Shown here: positions 1 to 11,633 of the stretch, in pieces | Layout: each line of letters begins with the position of its first letter | How positions within the stretch are numbered: the first letter of the stretch is position 1 | From: Oxytricha trifallax | Taxonomy: Eukaryota > Ciliophora > Spirotrichea > Sporadotrichida > Oxytrichidae | DNA length: 64,000 bases | Reading direction: 5' to 3' | NCBI GenBank assembly: GCA_000711775.1 | Contig: ARYC01001308.1 | Location: 27,120-91,119 of the forward strand | Translations under genes and position numbers: made by a program | Notes under the pieces: generated by a model | Databases searched by the model: none | What the model saw: the letters and a program-made list of their open reading frames with translations, nothing else | What the model was told of the DNA's origin: nothing

Positions 1-184
1 CCTAAGCTTAAGCAATAAGTCTAAATATTTCTCATCATAAATAGAACCCAAATATCGCTAATTTCTATTTCTCATTTTGGAAACTGGCCTAATTTCTCTA
101 CTAACCCTAATAAAACCCCAACTATACCTTAAAAATCAAACCACTAAAACATCTAATTAAGGGGTTTTAGGGTTTTGGGGTTTG
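1..184 (-). mobile_element. Terminal fragment of a TBE transposon (C4A4-type inverted end)
   Basis: Read on the minus strand from 184 inward, the sequence starts with a CAAACCCCAAAACCC run, then CTTAATTAGATG and GGTATAGTTGGGG. The same series recurs at 17146, at 27853 on the opposite strand, at about 62211 and, decayed, at 16104. It is the transposase-side terminal inverted repeat of a TBE element; the body lies before the window start. ATT at 185-187 fits the ANT target duplication known for this family, but the other copy is outside the window. The element sits directly upstream of the pore segment of a channel gene, so it probably lies in an IES of that gene. Confidence 0.85.
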
Positions 185-324
185 ATTATAAAGATAAATA
201 AATTAGATAATTTAATTCAATAATTCTACAGAAAAAACTTGTTATTATATATTGATAAATGATAATAGCAAAAGTAAAATAATCAATCAATCTTCACAAA
301 ATTTCTAACCCATATACTGTATAA

Positions 325-1356
325 TTTTACAATTGGGTTATATCTTCTTTGCATTTGTGGTGTTGTATCATATTTACTATGAAGCGGACTTGATCAATTT
401 CGGCACAATATTCAATTCACTTACCACCCTTTTTCTTATGCTTCTGGGTGATCTTAACGCCCTTGACGATATGATTGTCCTAAATAAAGTGCTGTCCTTC
501 TTCTTTTTCATTGCTTTTATGACCAGCATGCAGTTCATTCTAATTAGCATGCTCATCGCCTTTTTCTCAAATGCCTGCTCAGCAGTAAATGAAAGCATCA
601 GCAACCAGAGATAAATTGAAGATGAACTTAAGCAAAAACACTTATTCTTGTGTTTTATTAAATAAATCTCTTAAATCTTCCCTTATTATGCTATAAGAGT
701 ACTGAAATTATATTTCCAAACACGTGCTAATAAAAATGCAGGATTTCTTGATATGGATTGGTGACAAAATGAACAAGCGAAGGTTGACAATAAAGCAACT
801 TGCACTTAAGAGTAAGAAGCAACAGGACTTAATTAAGAAAAGCTTATAACAAAAAGTGCAGTCTATGATGCTTCAGGTTAAACAGGACTAAGAAGCTGGT
901 GATGGAGACAAGGATTAAGCAGCAGATGGCAGGAAGTAGAGGTATTTATTTGGTGGAGGAGTCACTAATAAAAAAGGATAAAACGATAGCAGTGATGAAA
1001 AAGCTGATGGCGAGTTTGATGATTAGGTAAAATGAAATATATAAACGATTTCATTGAATATAAAATATTTGTTATATAATAAATACAATCATGGTTAAAA
1101 TATTCATAGACAAAATTAAATGAAATTTCTGAAACCAATTAATTGAATTTCTTTAATTGAATTCAGAATTCTTTTTACTAGTTAAAACAGCTTTGAGAAG
1201 CAGAATATAAGTGATTTAGCTCTTGGCATCCAAATTTTCGATGAGAAAGCGAGTACTCACAAGCGCAGTGGCACTACGAACAGCAATGGCGAAATGACCT
1301 CTCGCTTAGAAGACTTCCATGATGACGATTTAGATTCAGTTGCTAACTCTGCTTGA
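325..1356 (+). CDS. Polycystin-2-like cation channel, C-terminal part
   Basis: The first block (about 325-650) encodes a pore loop with FGTIFNSL and LMLLGDLN, matching the polycystin pore, followed by a hydrophobic last helix ending in FFSNACSAVNES. After a cut ending in AG near 741 comes a charged tail (DFLIWIGDKMNK, many Q from TAA/TAG), then an apparent GT-AG intron at about 1026-1192, then an acidic tail. An in-frame TGA lies at 1354-1356. The same frame stays open and protein-like to about 1440, so the true end is uncertain. The six-helix N-terminal half is missing upstream, where the TBE end lies, so the gene is split by the transposon or truncated. Family role: non-selective Ca2+-permeable channel of cilia or cell membrane. 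Confidence 0.75.
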
Positions 1357-1494
1357 GGTGTTTCGCGAGACTCAATTGATGATAATCTTGCTTAGTCTAG
1401 AGCTAGAATTGACGAAGAAAAATCCAAGATCATATTGACTTGGATTATATATTGTAACTATATCTATACCTATAGATTTCAAATATCAATTTAA

Positions 1495-4400
1495 CAGATA
1501 AGGGCTGTTATATTTGATTAAATTGACAAGGAAAGAATGGGACAAGAATTTCGACTAAAATCAGTTTTTCATCGAAGAACCACTCCTCCCAGCTCTGCTA
1601 TCAGAAAAGTAATACGTTTAGGGCAAGAAAGAAAGAGAGCTAAAATGTGGTAAAATATGTGGGCAAGCATAACTTTCACACTCTATTCTGCATTATATAT
1701 TACTCTGATTCTGTTTCAGTTTAATGTGGAGAGAAACTAATGGTACAATACTGCTCTTAAGAATGCTAGTTTGTCACTGGTTGACTCTAAACCTTTAAAT
1801 TTAGTTAAACTGTTAAGTGTTTAATAAGATTTAAGCATTAATCAAGTCAAGGTCTTATTTTAGGCAAATTTTTTAATTAAATTATTAATTTATTTTTTTC
1901 TCAAAACATTGTATCCAAAAAATAATTAAATAATCATATTAATTTATCTCAAGATTTTTTGAGCAAAATATAATTTTCTCATTGTCATTGAATAGCAAAT
2001 CAAGCCAAAATTATTTAAAAATGAATACATATCAATAAAGATTTAAGAAATAAATTATATGCTTGAATTCTTTGAGAAATTCTGTTATAGTCAACAAGAA
2101 TACAATATTCTTTTTAAGAATTATATACGCAAATAGTCATTTTTTTAAAATAATAATATAGCTAATTATAACCCTTATAATAAAGTAAGTCAATATTTAT
2201 GAAAGAAAATAAAAATTCATATTTTTTTATTTATTTTTGAGCTAGAGAGTTTTTCCAATCATAATAAATCTTGATAATAATATATAACATTTTATAAATT
2301 TTTATAATTGTAAATCTCTGAGATTTTACTCTAGAAACTATGATATTACGACTATAAAAGACTATGATGGCCTTGTATTCTTGATGAAAGAAGCCATGCC
2401 TACTCTTGTAACACCAATAACTTAAACTTAAACTAACTTCAGTGGCTTTTGCATATAGGATGTTAATTATGTTCATGGTGATAAACTTAGATTGTGCTTC
2501 AGAATATCAAAAGTCAACCCTGTTTTAGGAACTGCCAACAACACACATGAATCAATAATATACTCAAATTTTTATCCTTCTTGATATAACGCTATGTATA
2601 TTTTTAATATAATTGAATCATAGTACTACAAAAGTGGTGATGACACAGAGGAAACGGAATATAAAGAGCCCTTTATTGGTTCTTACAGCAACTATCAATG
2701 CACCTACTCACTAGACAGTTATTAAACCTCTGGTGGCTATTGTTTAGACCTGAGTTTCTCTCCAGATCTGTATGATTCTTAGATAAATGATTACATTGAA
2801 GATCATATCATCAGTGATAGGCTTTTTTCACATAATTTGGAACTTGTTATTTTTGAAGCAAGCCAATATGTGCATTCGTATTCTACTATAAGTTTTGGAT
2901 TTCCAAGTGATGGCAGCATAAGCTCCTCCATTAATATATTTACTATGAGACTTAATCAGTATAAGACAAGAGGAGATATGATTAGACTAGGATTTGAAGC
3001 TCTGTATTTGCTACTTCTGCTCTTCAATCCATAACTTAACTTTTTTGTGTGTGTGTGAAGAGTTATAACTCAAATTAATTTTATCATAAAAAACATTTAA
3101 TCAAACAGTGACGTATTTCAGAATGAAATGACGTGGCAACCGTGATTCCTGGATTAGAATCCTGAAGATAAAAAATTGATCAGCCTAAACATCACCTAGT
3201 CCCGTAACCAGGATGTGAACTCATAGAGCCTACTTTACGGATGTGGTCTAAGAGCCTGTGATCTTCAGCTCCGCTGAAGATCACTATCCTTGCGATGTTG
3301 TAGCTTAGAACCCATCCTGGGAGGAGAAAATATCTTATCGTTGGCTTCTTCTTGTTCTCGTCATTTCATTTTTGAAGGCTTAGCACCACCTTCATCCAGC
3401 TCCCACCACTTAGGAATCCAAACTCACAACAGGAAGCTCATCTATGCAAGGAAACCGTTAATGTGCAGTCCGCTCGAGAAGCGTAGAATCTCACCGGTTG
3501 AACCAAGCCGACAGACCCCTTATGCATGATCCTTCAACCCCCTTCCTACCCTCAGAAGGCCTTAACGTTGTAGAAAACTTTATTAGAAAGCGTCAGCTTA
3601 AGCTGACTTAACAATTAACTTTCTAATTTAATATTATAACATAACTTTTAAATGTGTGGATGTATTAAGTAATTTATGAATATGGTGATGTTTGTAAGAA
3701 AACTTATAAGCAAGTGTAAACATTACGACCGCTGGAAGCGCATTGAAATAGATTCCCTCTCTGAAATCGAAAGAAAACAGAGATTTAAGAAAGCTCCAGA
3801 GTGGATTCGTAGATGGGGCGTAACATTTAATTCTTTCATTTATTTCGAAATAATCTACTTCGCTCTTGCTATAGTTAGTATGGCACTATGGATAATGTAT
3901 ATTTATAAGGTTCTTTTCTAGATTTTGCTTCACCAATATCTCAATAAAACTAGGGATTTATTCCTAAATTCTATACTGTGCAGAGGATTCTTATGAATTA
4001 CACTAATGTTGTTGCTATTAATACCATATTTTTGAGTGTGAAGGTGTTTGATGACTACATGAACAAGAGCAAACACAAGAATATGCTTAGTAATACTTTG
4101 TATTCTTGCAAGAAAGATACTTTCTATTTCTTGATCATTTTTGCAATCTTCTTATAATTCAATTAATTTCAGAAATATCTATCAAATTTCTCCATTCACC
4201 CATAAATTGAAGTACAATTAATGACATTACATTAAATTAATAAAATCTTCTTGCTTTGATTCGTAGGAATGGCTTACATTTAATTTGGTGCTCAACTCTA
4301 AGACTTCAACTCTTTCGGTAACGCAATCAGGAAGTGCTTCGAGATAACAATTGTTGACTTTAATTATAATGCACTTAAGAAGGCAAATGAGCCCATGGCT

Positions 4401-5398
4401 GTGATTTTATTATTCCCATTCAATGTGCTGTTTGTTTTCATTCTCACTAATATATTCTTGGCTATCATAAATGAGGCTTATGAAGCCAATTAACTTAGCA
4501 ACGAGGATTATGATTCAATTAATATTCTTTATCCTAATTAATTATAGTATATAAACTTAATCTAATGATAATACGGTATCTGTAGACCTATTTGTATCTT
4601 CTATTGCATGATTCCAAACGAAAAGCAAAGACAAAATAAGCGTAAAGCTAATGGTAAAGACAAGAAATCTGCTCATGATGACTACTTAAAGGTCTTCGAG
4701 AAACTCGTAGTGAATCTATAAATTTCAATGAGTGATTTGAAAGCTTGGGCCATTAATTGTGCAGATGAGATCCAGAGCGAGCTAAAGAAGCGTACTTAGC
4801 TGAAACACGAAAACAGGGAAATTCTTATGAATAAGCTCAAGAAGATGAAGAGTGCGGAGGAGGGAAAGAGTGCAGGTACTGGAGTTGCTGCAACTGGCAA
4901 ACGCTATGATGAAGTGGAGTGCTATAAGAAGAGGCTCTAATTATAATAACATTAAAATCTACATTTAAATATAAATAGAATGAATACTGGGACTATATAA
5001 GAAACGGAATCCAGTTCATTTCCTTCAAAAAAAATATTCTCTCAGCAGTCTTATCCCAAAAAGAGAAAGAAATTTAGTAGAAAACAGAGCTATACTATAA
5101 AGAAAAAGAGAAGACTCAAGAAATTTACAAGTACTTAGCTCTCCTTGAGAAGCCAGTCGAGGAGAGACTGGAGTAAATAATGAACTACAGAAAGGTTTTA
5201 TCCCTTTTGGAGTAAGAAAAGAACCTTCTTATTAATGAGGAGGAGAAAGACGAGGATGATGAGGGAGATCACAACGGTGATAAGGACAAGAATGACACTG
5301 GAAATAAGAAAGTTAACTTTAACTCAAAGAACAACATTAATTAGAATTTCGGTAGAAATTTGTCTGAGAGTGAGCACCCCTCTAAAAAGAAATAATGA
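1495..5398 (+). CDS. Polycystin-2-like channel, IES-interrupted
   Basis: Blocks in normal order: basic N-terminus and first helix (1495-1860, TFTLYSALYITLILFQF), extracellular polycystin domain (2470-3048, LELVIFEASQYVHSYS and TRGDMIRLGFEAL), linker and helices (3691-3910, EWIRRWGVTF), helix with CAKD-like CKKDTFYFLIIFAIFL (3975-4160), pore QFGAQLQDFNSFGNAIRKCF and last helix LTNIFLAIINEAYEANQ (4265-4550), then a long charged coiled-coil tail ending KKK, TAA (Q), TGA at 5396-5398. About 700 codons, the usual size of polycystin-2. One interruption (3910-3974) fits a GT-AG intron; another is the 647-bp IES listed separately. No in-frame TGA was seen before the end. Immediately follows the other channel gene, suggesting a tandem duplication. 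Confidence 0.85.
3049..3695 (+). other. IES of 647 bp in the polycystin gene, pointer TTTGT
   Basis: The flanking coding blocks end and begin at TTTGT (3044-3048 and 3691-3695). Joining them at one pointer copy restores a continuous frame, LNFFVRKLISKCK, exactly where polycystins continue from the second transmembrane helix. The interruption does not have a convincing GT-AG intron pair at these points. Unlike the other interruptions it is not uniformly AT-rich: it holds the structured 3115-3570 segment. Confidence 0.65.
3115..3570. other. GC-richer structured segment inside an IES; possible noncoding RNA
   Basis: By eye about 45-50% GC, against below 30% in the surrounding DNA. It contains a perfect 12-bp hairpin, GTGATCTTCAGC at 3258-3269 with GCTGAAGATCAC at 3273-3284 and loop TCC, enclosed by a longer-range stem CCAGGATG (3208-3215) with CATCCTGG (3313-3320). 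Downstream is a 16-bp palindrome GTCAGCTTAAGCTGAC near 3592. A 79-codon frame (3290-3529) has no recognisable similarity and its composition is not like the genes here. I do not recognise it as tRNA, SRP RNA, RNase P RNA or rRNA. A small RNA gene, a SINE-like repeat or a stray gene segment are all possible. Confidence 0.45.
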
Positions 5399-5589
5399 AA
5401 ATTCAACTTATATATGTAAAACTTTAATATCAGTGATATAGTTGTGTAAAATATATTAGTGAGCTATTAATTTTATAAAACAACTTTTTTTGATGAATGA
5501 TTTTACTCAGATAAAATTTTTGAATTGATTTTATTTTTATTGTTTAGCTTTTCAAGTATGTATTAAACTTTATGCTGACTAGCCATAAA

Positions 5590-8534
5590 AACAAGTAATC
5601 TATAGATAGAACAGCAAGAAGTAGAGATGCATCTGAAGGTAATTGAAGAGAAACTCAACGAAAAAGAGAGATAAAAGCAAGACCATCTGCAGAAGAAGCA
5701 AGAAGACCTTAAAATGCATGCTGAAGTAGTAATAACTAAACTTTAAATGGCCAAAGAATTGAGCAGCACTGTGAATCACGAGGTTTAACAGAGAGACCTC
5801 GAGAAAATGTCGAAAACTGCGAAGAACAGGGAGTGACTGATTAAAAGTGATATGGAAAACTTGAAAATCGGGAATCAGAGGAAGATAGAGAGCATGGCTG
5901 CGAAGTAGAAAGAGCAGGCCAAGAGACAAAAAGAGCAGTTTAATTATTACATGCAGAAGTAGGAGTTGAGGGACCAACTGGTTGTTGATGTTGAAGATGT
6001 TCTCAAAGAGGACATTGACAAGAAGAAAGAGTTGTCTCTATTAAACCACATGAGAAGCATGAATTTCCACAACATGTACAAGCAAAAATTGCCAGAAAAA
6101 ATATCAGAGAAAAAGGAAAGAGCTGATAGAATAAAAGAGCTACAGAAACGCATAGCTGACATGGTAGTAGGAGGCGGAATTGGAATGGGAAGACTTGGCA
6201 TTATGAATTCAGTACGAGCCACTATAGATCCATTTAAGAGTACTATACAACTAAATTTCAATTATTAAATCTAATAAAATAAAATATTTTTGAGAAGGCG
6301 TTTACAAATTTCATTAAAGTTATACAAGAGAAAGAGGAAAAATAAGTATGGGAACTTAAGGAACTGGACTGTTAACTTAGAAGCATTAAAGAACTAAGAG
6401 TGTCAACATTAATTTTTGATGGCAAATAAAATAATGCAAGAATAAAATTAAGGATTATTAGAAGAAGTTAATCAGTTCTGTTTACTTAAATTAACTAATG
6501 ATATAAGTTTATCATGAAATATATTTTATGAGAATTAAATTAAAAGAAATACTTTTATTTGGAATTAAACTATAATATAAAAATGAAATGTTGAATTAGG
6601 GAGTTAGCAAACAGGTAATTTATCATTAAAAAGCCTAGAATATTTAACTAAATTTTTGAGAATAAATTCCTAAAATTATGCTATAGAATCAACTACTTTT
6701 TAATTCAGATGGTTCATTGAATGATAAAGCTTTGAATGCTTGTAAATTCCTATAAATCGACCCTGTAACATTAGTAACAAAGTAAGTAATATAAAATATA
6801 TAATTTTATAAACAATGAACAGACTATTCATTTTAATTCTTACAGTGTGGATATATTAGTAAAAATACTTAAATGTTCGTATTTTACAAAAATTCATCTC
6901 AAATAGAGAATAAAAATCATAAATTATAGAATAATTGATGAATTTTAAGAGGAAGGTATTTCAGAGACTATAGTATAAATTAGATATTAGCACTATGAAG
7001 AAAAGAGAAGAGGTATGATTATTCAACTTTATCAGTTATTTTATTTCTCATTTTCGAATATATTTTTATAGCTAAAATTGAATTGATTGAGAAAATTATC
7101 AAGAATGGCATTCTTGGAAACATAATTTTTAGTCTCATGTTAAGTAACTTACGTATTAATATTAATTTATTATGCAATTATAGAATTTATACTAAGAGGA
7201 CCACCTCAGAAACTTAAAATAATAATCACAACTATGAACTAAGACACTTGGGCTTTGCAAATTTATCAAGAACTCTGCCTCATGTAAGCAAATTTCCTTA
7301 AGAATATTTTCAATTAATTATGAACACTGATTTGCACTTAAATCTGAGTTTTTTAAAGTCTGCAGGTTGAACAGAAATTCCACTCCTAGAGCCCTTAGAC
7401 AACGAATTCAAAGCAAACAGAAAACTTGCGAGACAACTCTATAATTAAGAACGAGTGGAGCGTGTAAAGTAAAATAAAGAACTCTAGCAGTAAATGCTCT
7501 ACGAAGAACAAGAGAAGCTATAAAAGAGAGAAAGAACTAGGGATAAGCAGCTCGAAGACGAAAGAAGGATGTTTGAGAAAGAGTAGAAGATGATGAGGGA
7601 TCAGCATGAGAAAAAGAGGCAATAAGTGCTTGAAATGAAACAGAAAATGCTTAAGGAAAAAGAGAAAGAGCTTAAATAGAAAGAGAAAGAGGTCCAGGAT
7701 CAATATGAGAAATATCTGTAGGATAAGGAGGAGAGAATGAAGAGACAGTAGGAGGAGCTGTTAAATGCTGATTTGGAGCAGATGCGGGAAATGAAAGATA
7801 AACATGGAGCTGTTCAATCAAACATAAGAGTAAGTTTTTATTGTTCATTTTGCTTTAATTTTAAGAGATTTATTAAGCATTAGGTTTATATATTTAATCA
7901 AGTGAAATGAAAATTAGACAGTGAGTTTAGTAATTAGAGAAATAATTTATATTTAAATTTAAATTTTCAAATCTAAATGTCTAAAACATCGTAATATAAT
8001 TCCGTGCATAATTAGAGCAATGTGAGCTCGGCATTCTAAAACTCTGAACAATGTAAAAAACTGGATGAGCAATTCGTTCTGTACATGTTAAAAATAGAAA
8101 ACAGGTATAAGAATATGCCTAAGCACGAAAGAATAAGAGTGGAGTAATGGGTAGGTAAACTAGGTTTCAAAATCAAGAATTTAGCTTAGATTTGAAATAT
8201 ATTAATCATAATTGTTTATAGTCGAAAGTATTGTGCCAAGTCACAAACAACATAGTATGGAAGAAATACAGAAATCTATATACTTTAATGCTAATGATTA
8301 AATACTAGGAGAGAAATTAGAGAAGTCTTTCAATTCCCAACCACCTGATGGCGGCTAGCCTTTACTCTCCAAGACTCAAGTGGTAAATCATCATTGAAAT
8401 TATAATTTTTAATAACTCTTTTGTAGATATTAAGCTTGACTGATAGAGTGAAGGATTTAAGAATGGATTCAGATAGTAACAGCATAAAACAGAAGCTTTT
8501 AAATACAAATGATCGACCCTAGTCAATTGATTGA
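5590..8534 (+). CDS. Long coiled-coil protein, interrupted gene, function unknown
   Basis: Charged heptad-rich blocks on the plus strand with TAA/TAG as Q: 5600-6268 (K/E/Q-rich, then QLVVDVEDVLKED and VVGGGIGMGRLG), about 6310-6480, 6680-6780, 6845-7010, 7081-7140, 7190-7270, 7380-7830 (almost wholly K/E/Q/R), 8010-8150, 8221-8380, 8430-8534. Several gaps have good donors (GTAAGT at 6782, 7288 and 7831; GTATGA after 7013) and AG acceptors, so introns are present; other joins could not be phased and may be IESs. The motif HYEEKRR followed by KIELIEKII looks conserved. In-frame TGA occurs at about 5833 and at 8532-8534; I took the latter as the end. Likely cytoskeletal or ciliary, by composition only. 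Confidence 0.55.
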
Positions 8535-10260
8535 CCAAAACATATGAACTCTACTTATTAAAATCAATAATCAAATTAGAAACAAAATATCTCTAATGCT
8601 ACGTACAGAACTCAATCATAGTAAAATTTTCAAAGTCATAATATTTCTTTTCTTTCGAGGTGAAGTTTTAGCAGCAACTGGAAATCTCAAAGATATTCGA
8701 ATTAAAGTAACGGATTGCCACCTAAAACCAAAATATCACAATTTCATGCTGAAGGTATATAAACTACATAAAATCAGTAATTTCAATTAGCTTAAAATGT
8801 TATGAGAGAAGGGTCTCATGATAAAATAAACTAATAATAGGAATAGGAATTGTCTTATGGAAATAAAATCACATGAAAACTTTTGATAACTCTGTAAGAT
8901 CATAGTAATTGCATTAGCAGCATAATATTTTTTAATAACAACCTCAACCAAGATAATAATTACTAGAAAATCCCTAAATGTCTCAAAATAAAATAATGAT
9001 AGGAGGCTAATTTTACAACAATTAGAACTATGATTAGTTGATGCTTTTGCAAATTAATCCAAATTAGTAATTGCATCAATAACTCTAATCTTAATATTAA
9101 GATCAGCCCAATACCCAACAAAAACCCGAAAAACACATAGAAAAATTCATTTTATCTATCTGAAATAGCTTAATTAAAAACTATGCTAGAAGTATAAATA
9201 ATCTAAAATAAAAGCCTTTAAGAAGATTTAAGAGTGAAAAATTGCACAATTTAAGATTAACATATAAAAAGAGAAGATAAATCAATTCAAATTGAGTAAC
9301 AGTAAGTTTTGATCGAGCAGATGAAGTTGCAACAAATATAAATGCATCAATAGTTTTAGAAGTAGCTTGATTAAATAAAGCAAAAAGGTAACACCATTTA
9401 TAATAAGAAGCCTAAAATAGTTCACAGCTTAATACTTAAAGAATTGAGAACCTTCATTTAATCAGAGAATCTCAAGAAGATTAGAGAATAATAGGCAATA
9501 ATATTTCTTAGCAACAACTCAGACTTGATATTTCCAAATTATAATCTTAACATTAGTAGGCAAATTCATATAGAGAATACGGAGGCAATTAAATTAACTT
9601 TGATATGGGTCCATAGAGTCCCCCATCTAACAATAAAAAGAGAAAATAATCAGATTAAGTTTAACCTTAATAGAGTGATAACTTGATGAACTATCTCTCT
9701 CAAGATTAAGAGTAAGAATCTCAGGAGTTTGTTGATGGTCAGCAAGCTATAATTAGAAACCAATTTAATTCAATAATGCTGATAAGAGCCCTTCTTCCCT
9801 AGTTTTGGACGATTTATTAGCCTCTTAAGTAAATGATTAGCAAAGCTTAATGAAGCATTAATTTCATAATTAAGTCTAAAATGATAATTAGAGGTAGTAG
9901 AAGAGGATTTCCTCTGAAAACTTAGGCAACATAAGCAATTAAGCAATTCAGATTAAACAAAAAACCATTAGATTCCTGAAATTAATAATATCAGCTACTA
10001 AAATTACATATTGAATGATACTGGCCTACCAAATATTAAATCCAGGGATCAATCATTCAAAATGAAAGTGAAAGTCAAGATCTTTCACAAAATACCAATA
10101 CTAAATTTCCTACAGGTATGTCGAGGATTGACTAGAGTTCCTAGAAGTATTTTGGATAGGTATAAGAAATGCTTTAATAGCACCCTAATTTTTTGTTTAA
10201 ATTTATAGAAAAATTAAATTAAAGTTGTCTCCAAATATTGAAATAAAACAGATAGATAAA
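8535..10260. other. AT-rich region with weak Q/N-rich frames
   Basis: Open frames exist on the plus strand when TAA/TAG are Q, for example a short one near 9990-10105 ending at a good donor (CAG before GTATGT at about 10113). They are repeatedly cut by TGA and have no recognisable motif. Because TGA alone is expected about every 50-60 codons in DNA this AT-rich, frames of this length are not evidence of a gene. Some may be early blocks of the 10261-10677 ORF. Confidence 0.3.
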
Positions 10261-10677
10261 ATGAACTCTTATGGTTTTATATTCTCAAATCAAAATCAAT
10301 TTGATACTCAATAATGCTTTAAGAACAGATAAAACACATTAGAATAACCATCAAACATAATTCAAGACCGTCATTTTGGAGAATAAGAGAATGATAATTT
10401 TAATATGAACCTTATAGAATAACAAACATAAATATAGAACATTGAATTACATTATAATCATAAAGATTAGTAAAGTTACTCTTAATAATAAAGTTACTCT
10501 TAATGATAATAAATAGCAAATTCTTAATAATTATAGAGTAGCAATATAAACAGCTAGAATGAAATATTAATGCAAGCTAATTCTTAAGCTACCAATAATG
10601 ATTATGATAAATCGTTTATGTCTAAACTTAAGCGTGATGATGAAAGTTTTGATCAACTTTATGATGATTTATTGTGA
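10261..10677 (+). CDS. Asn/Gln-rich protein, C-terminal part, unknown function
   Basis: Starts at ATG 10261 and reads through many TAA/TAG codons as a protein rich in N, Q, S and D, ending SKLKRDDESFDQLYDDLL then TGA at 10675-10677. One further in-frame TGA lies at 10504-10506 inside a Q/S repeat, where TAA to TGA would be a single change. The start is uncertain because the frame continues upstream to an AG near 10208 that could be an acceptor. No domain recognised; composition resembles the low-complexity tails common in ciliate regulatory proteins. Confidence 0.45.
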
Positions 10678-10877
10678 TAATCCAATATTTGCTATTAAGC
10701 TAACAGGGAAAAGAAATATTAAGTAGTTTATTTAAATTCAGTATTAATTTCCTTAAATGTTATATTTTAAGGGCTAATCTTGTAATATTATCCTCAAGAT
10801 GAAAATGAATCTTTTCACTATATATATGGTAGTGTAAAATATTTATAATAAGTAATTTGCTAAATTAAAAATATATT

Positions 10878-11633
10878 ATTGATAAAGTATAAAACAAAAA
10901 GGTAAAATGAGATAATTTCAAAAATCAAATATATTCTTTGTTATTTTAACTGTAATGTATAAGTAACTAACTAATTTTAATCATAAATCATAAATTTAAT
11001 AAATGGATTGGAACGAAGTAAAGACAAAGCCTAAAAGGCAATAGAAGCCAAAGCAAGATAAAGATGGTATTTCCTACAGTGGCACTTCAGGAAATCACTT
11101 GAGAGCTTGTTAAGAAAAACAGACTGGTGCTGCTCACGTTAGTCAATCAACTAATAAGCAAGCCATTGCCATCGCAGATTTCGATTATTTGAGAGATGAT
11201 GACAAAGCAGAAATAAAGTACGAGAAGATCTCTCTTGATTGCGCTGAGGCATTTCAAAAAGCTAGATTAGAGAAGGAGATGACTCAAGCTTAACTTGCTA
11301 AGGCAGTCAATGAGAAGACTAGAACAATCGTTGATATTGAATCATGTGAAGCAGCATACAACCCCGATGTCATCAACAGGATAGAGAAAACTCTCAGAGC
11401 TAAGAGGCAGAAGTGGCCAAAAGAAGAAGAGACCAAACCAATTCTGAAACAAATCTCAACAAAGATAGTAAACAATATAGGCCTTGCTGATGTTACTTAT
11501 AAGTGTATACATTTGTCTTCTAAAAGTAATTAAAATTAGTTAATTACTAATGCATTACAGTTAAAATAACAAAGAATATATTTGATTTTTGAAATTATCT
11601 CATTTTACCTTTTTGTTTTATACTTTATCAATA
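10878..11633. repeat. 106-bp inverted repeat enclosing the MBF1 gene
   Basis: The left arm (10878-10983) and right arm (11528-11633) are near-perfect inverted copies. Both run from ATTGATAAAGTATAAAAC through GGTAAAATGAGATAATTTC and TATTCTTTGTTATTTTAAC to ACTAATTTTAAT. Together with the enclosed MBF1 coding region this makes a 756-bp unit. The left arm ends about 20 bp before the ATG and the right arm begins at the very end of the recognisable protein. It could be a foldback element carrying a gene, or two inverted IES copies on either side of a one-block gene. Confidence 0.85.
11003..11533 (+). CDS. MBF1: Multiprotein bridging factor 1 (MBF1), transcription coactivator
   Basis: ATG at 11003 begins MDWNEVKTKPKRQQ, with TAG as Q. 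The C-terminal half matches the MBF1 Cro-type helix-turn-helix: RLEKEMTQAQLAKAVNEK, then DIESCEAAYNPDVINRIEKT and LRAKRQKW. MBF1 bridges TBP and bZIP-type activators. The protein is about 175 residues, slightly longer than the usual 150, with a divergent tail (NNIGLADVTYKC). The open frame has no TGA before the right inverted-repeat arm; the end given is the TAA at 11531-11533, which would be Q in this code, so the true stop is unresolved. The coding block is uninterrupted, unlike its neighbours. Confidence 0.85.

Noticed and set aside
1-184. C4A4-like repeat as a real telomere at the window start
   Set aside because: It is an imperfect repeat, faces inward, and continues into a TBE terminal repeat found at several other places.
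3290-3529. 79-codon frame in the structured IES segment
   Set aside because: No similarity seen, lies across strong hairpins, and does not join in frame with the flanking channel gene.
5600-6261. Minus-strand hydrophobic frames opposite the coiled-coil block
   Set aside because: Shadow of the K/E-rich coding strand; Leu/Phe richness is what the complement of K/E codons gives.
7518-7703. Leu/Phe-rich minus-strand frame
   Set aside because: Antisense of the K/E/Q-rich coiled-coil exon at 7380-7830.
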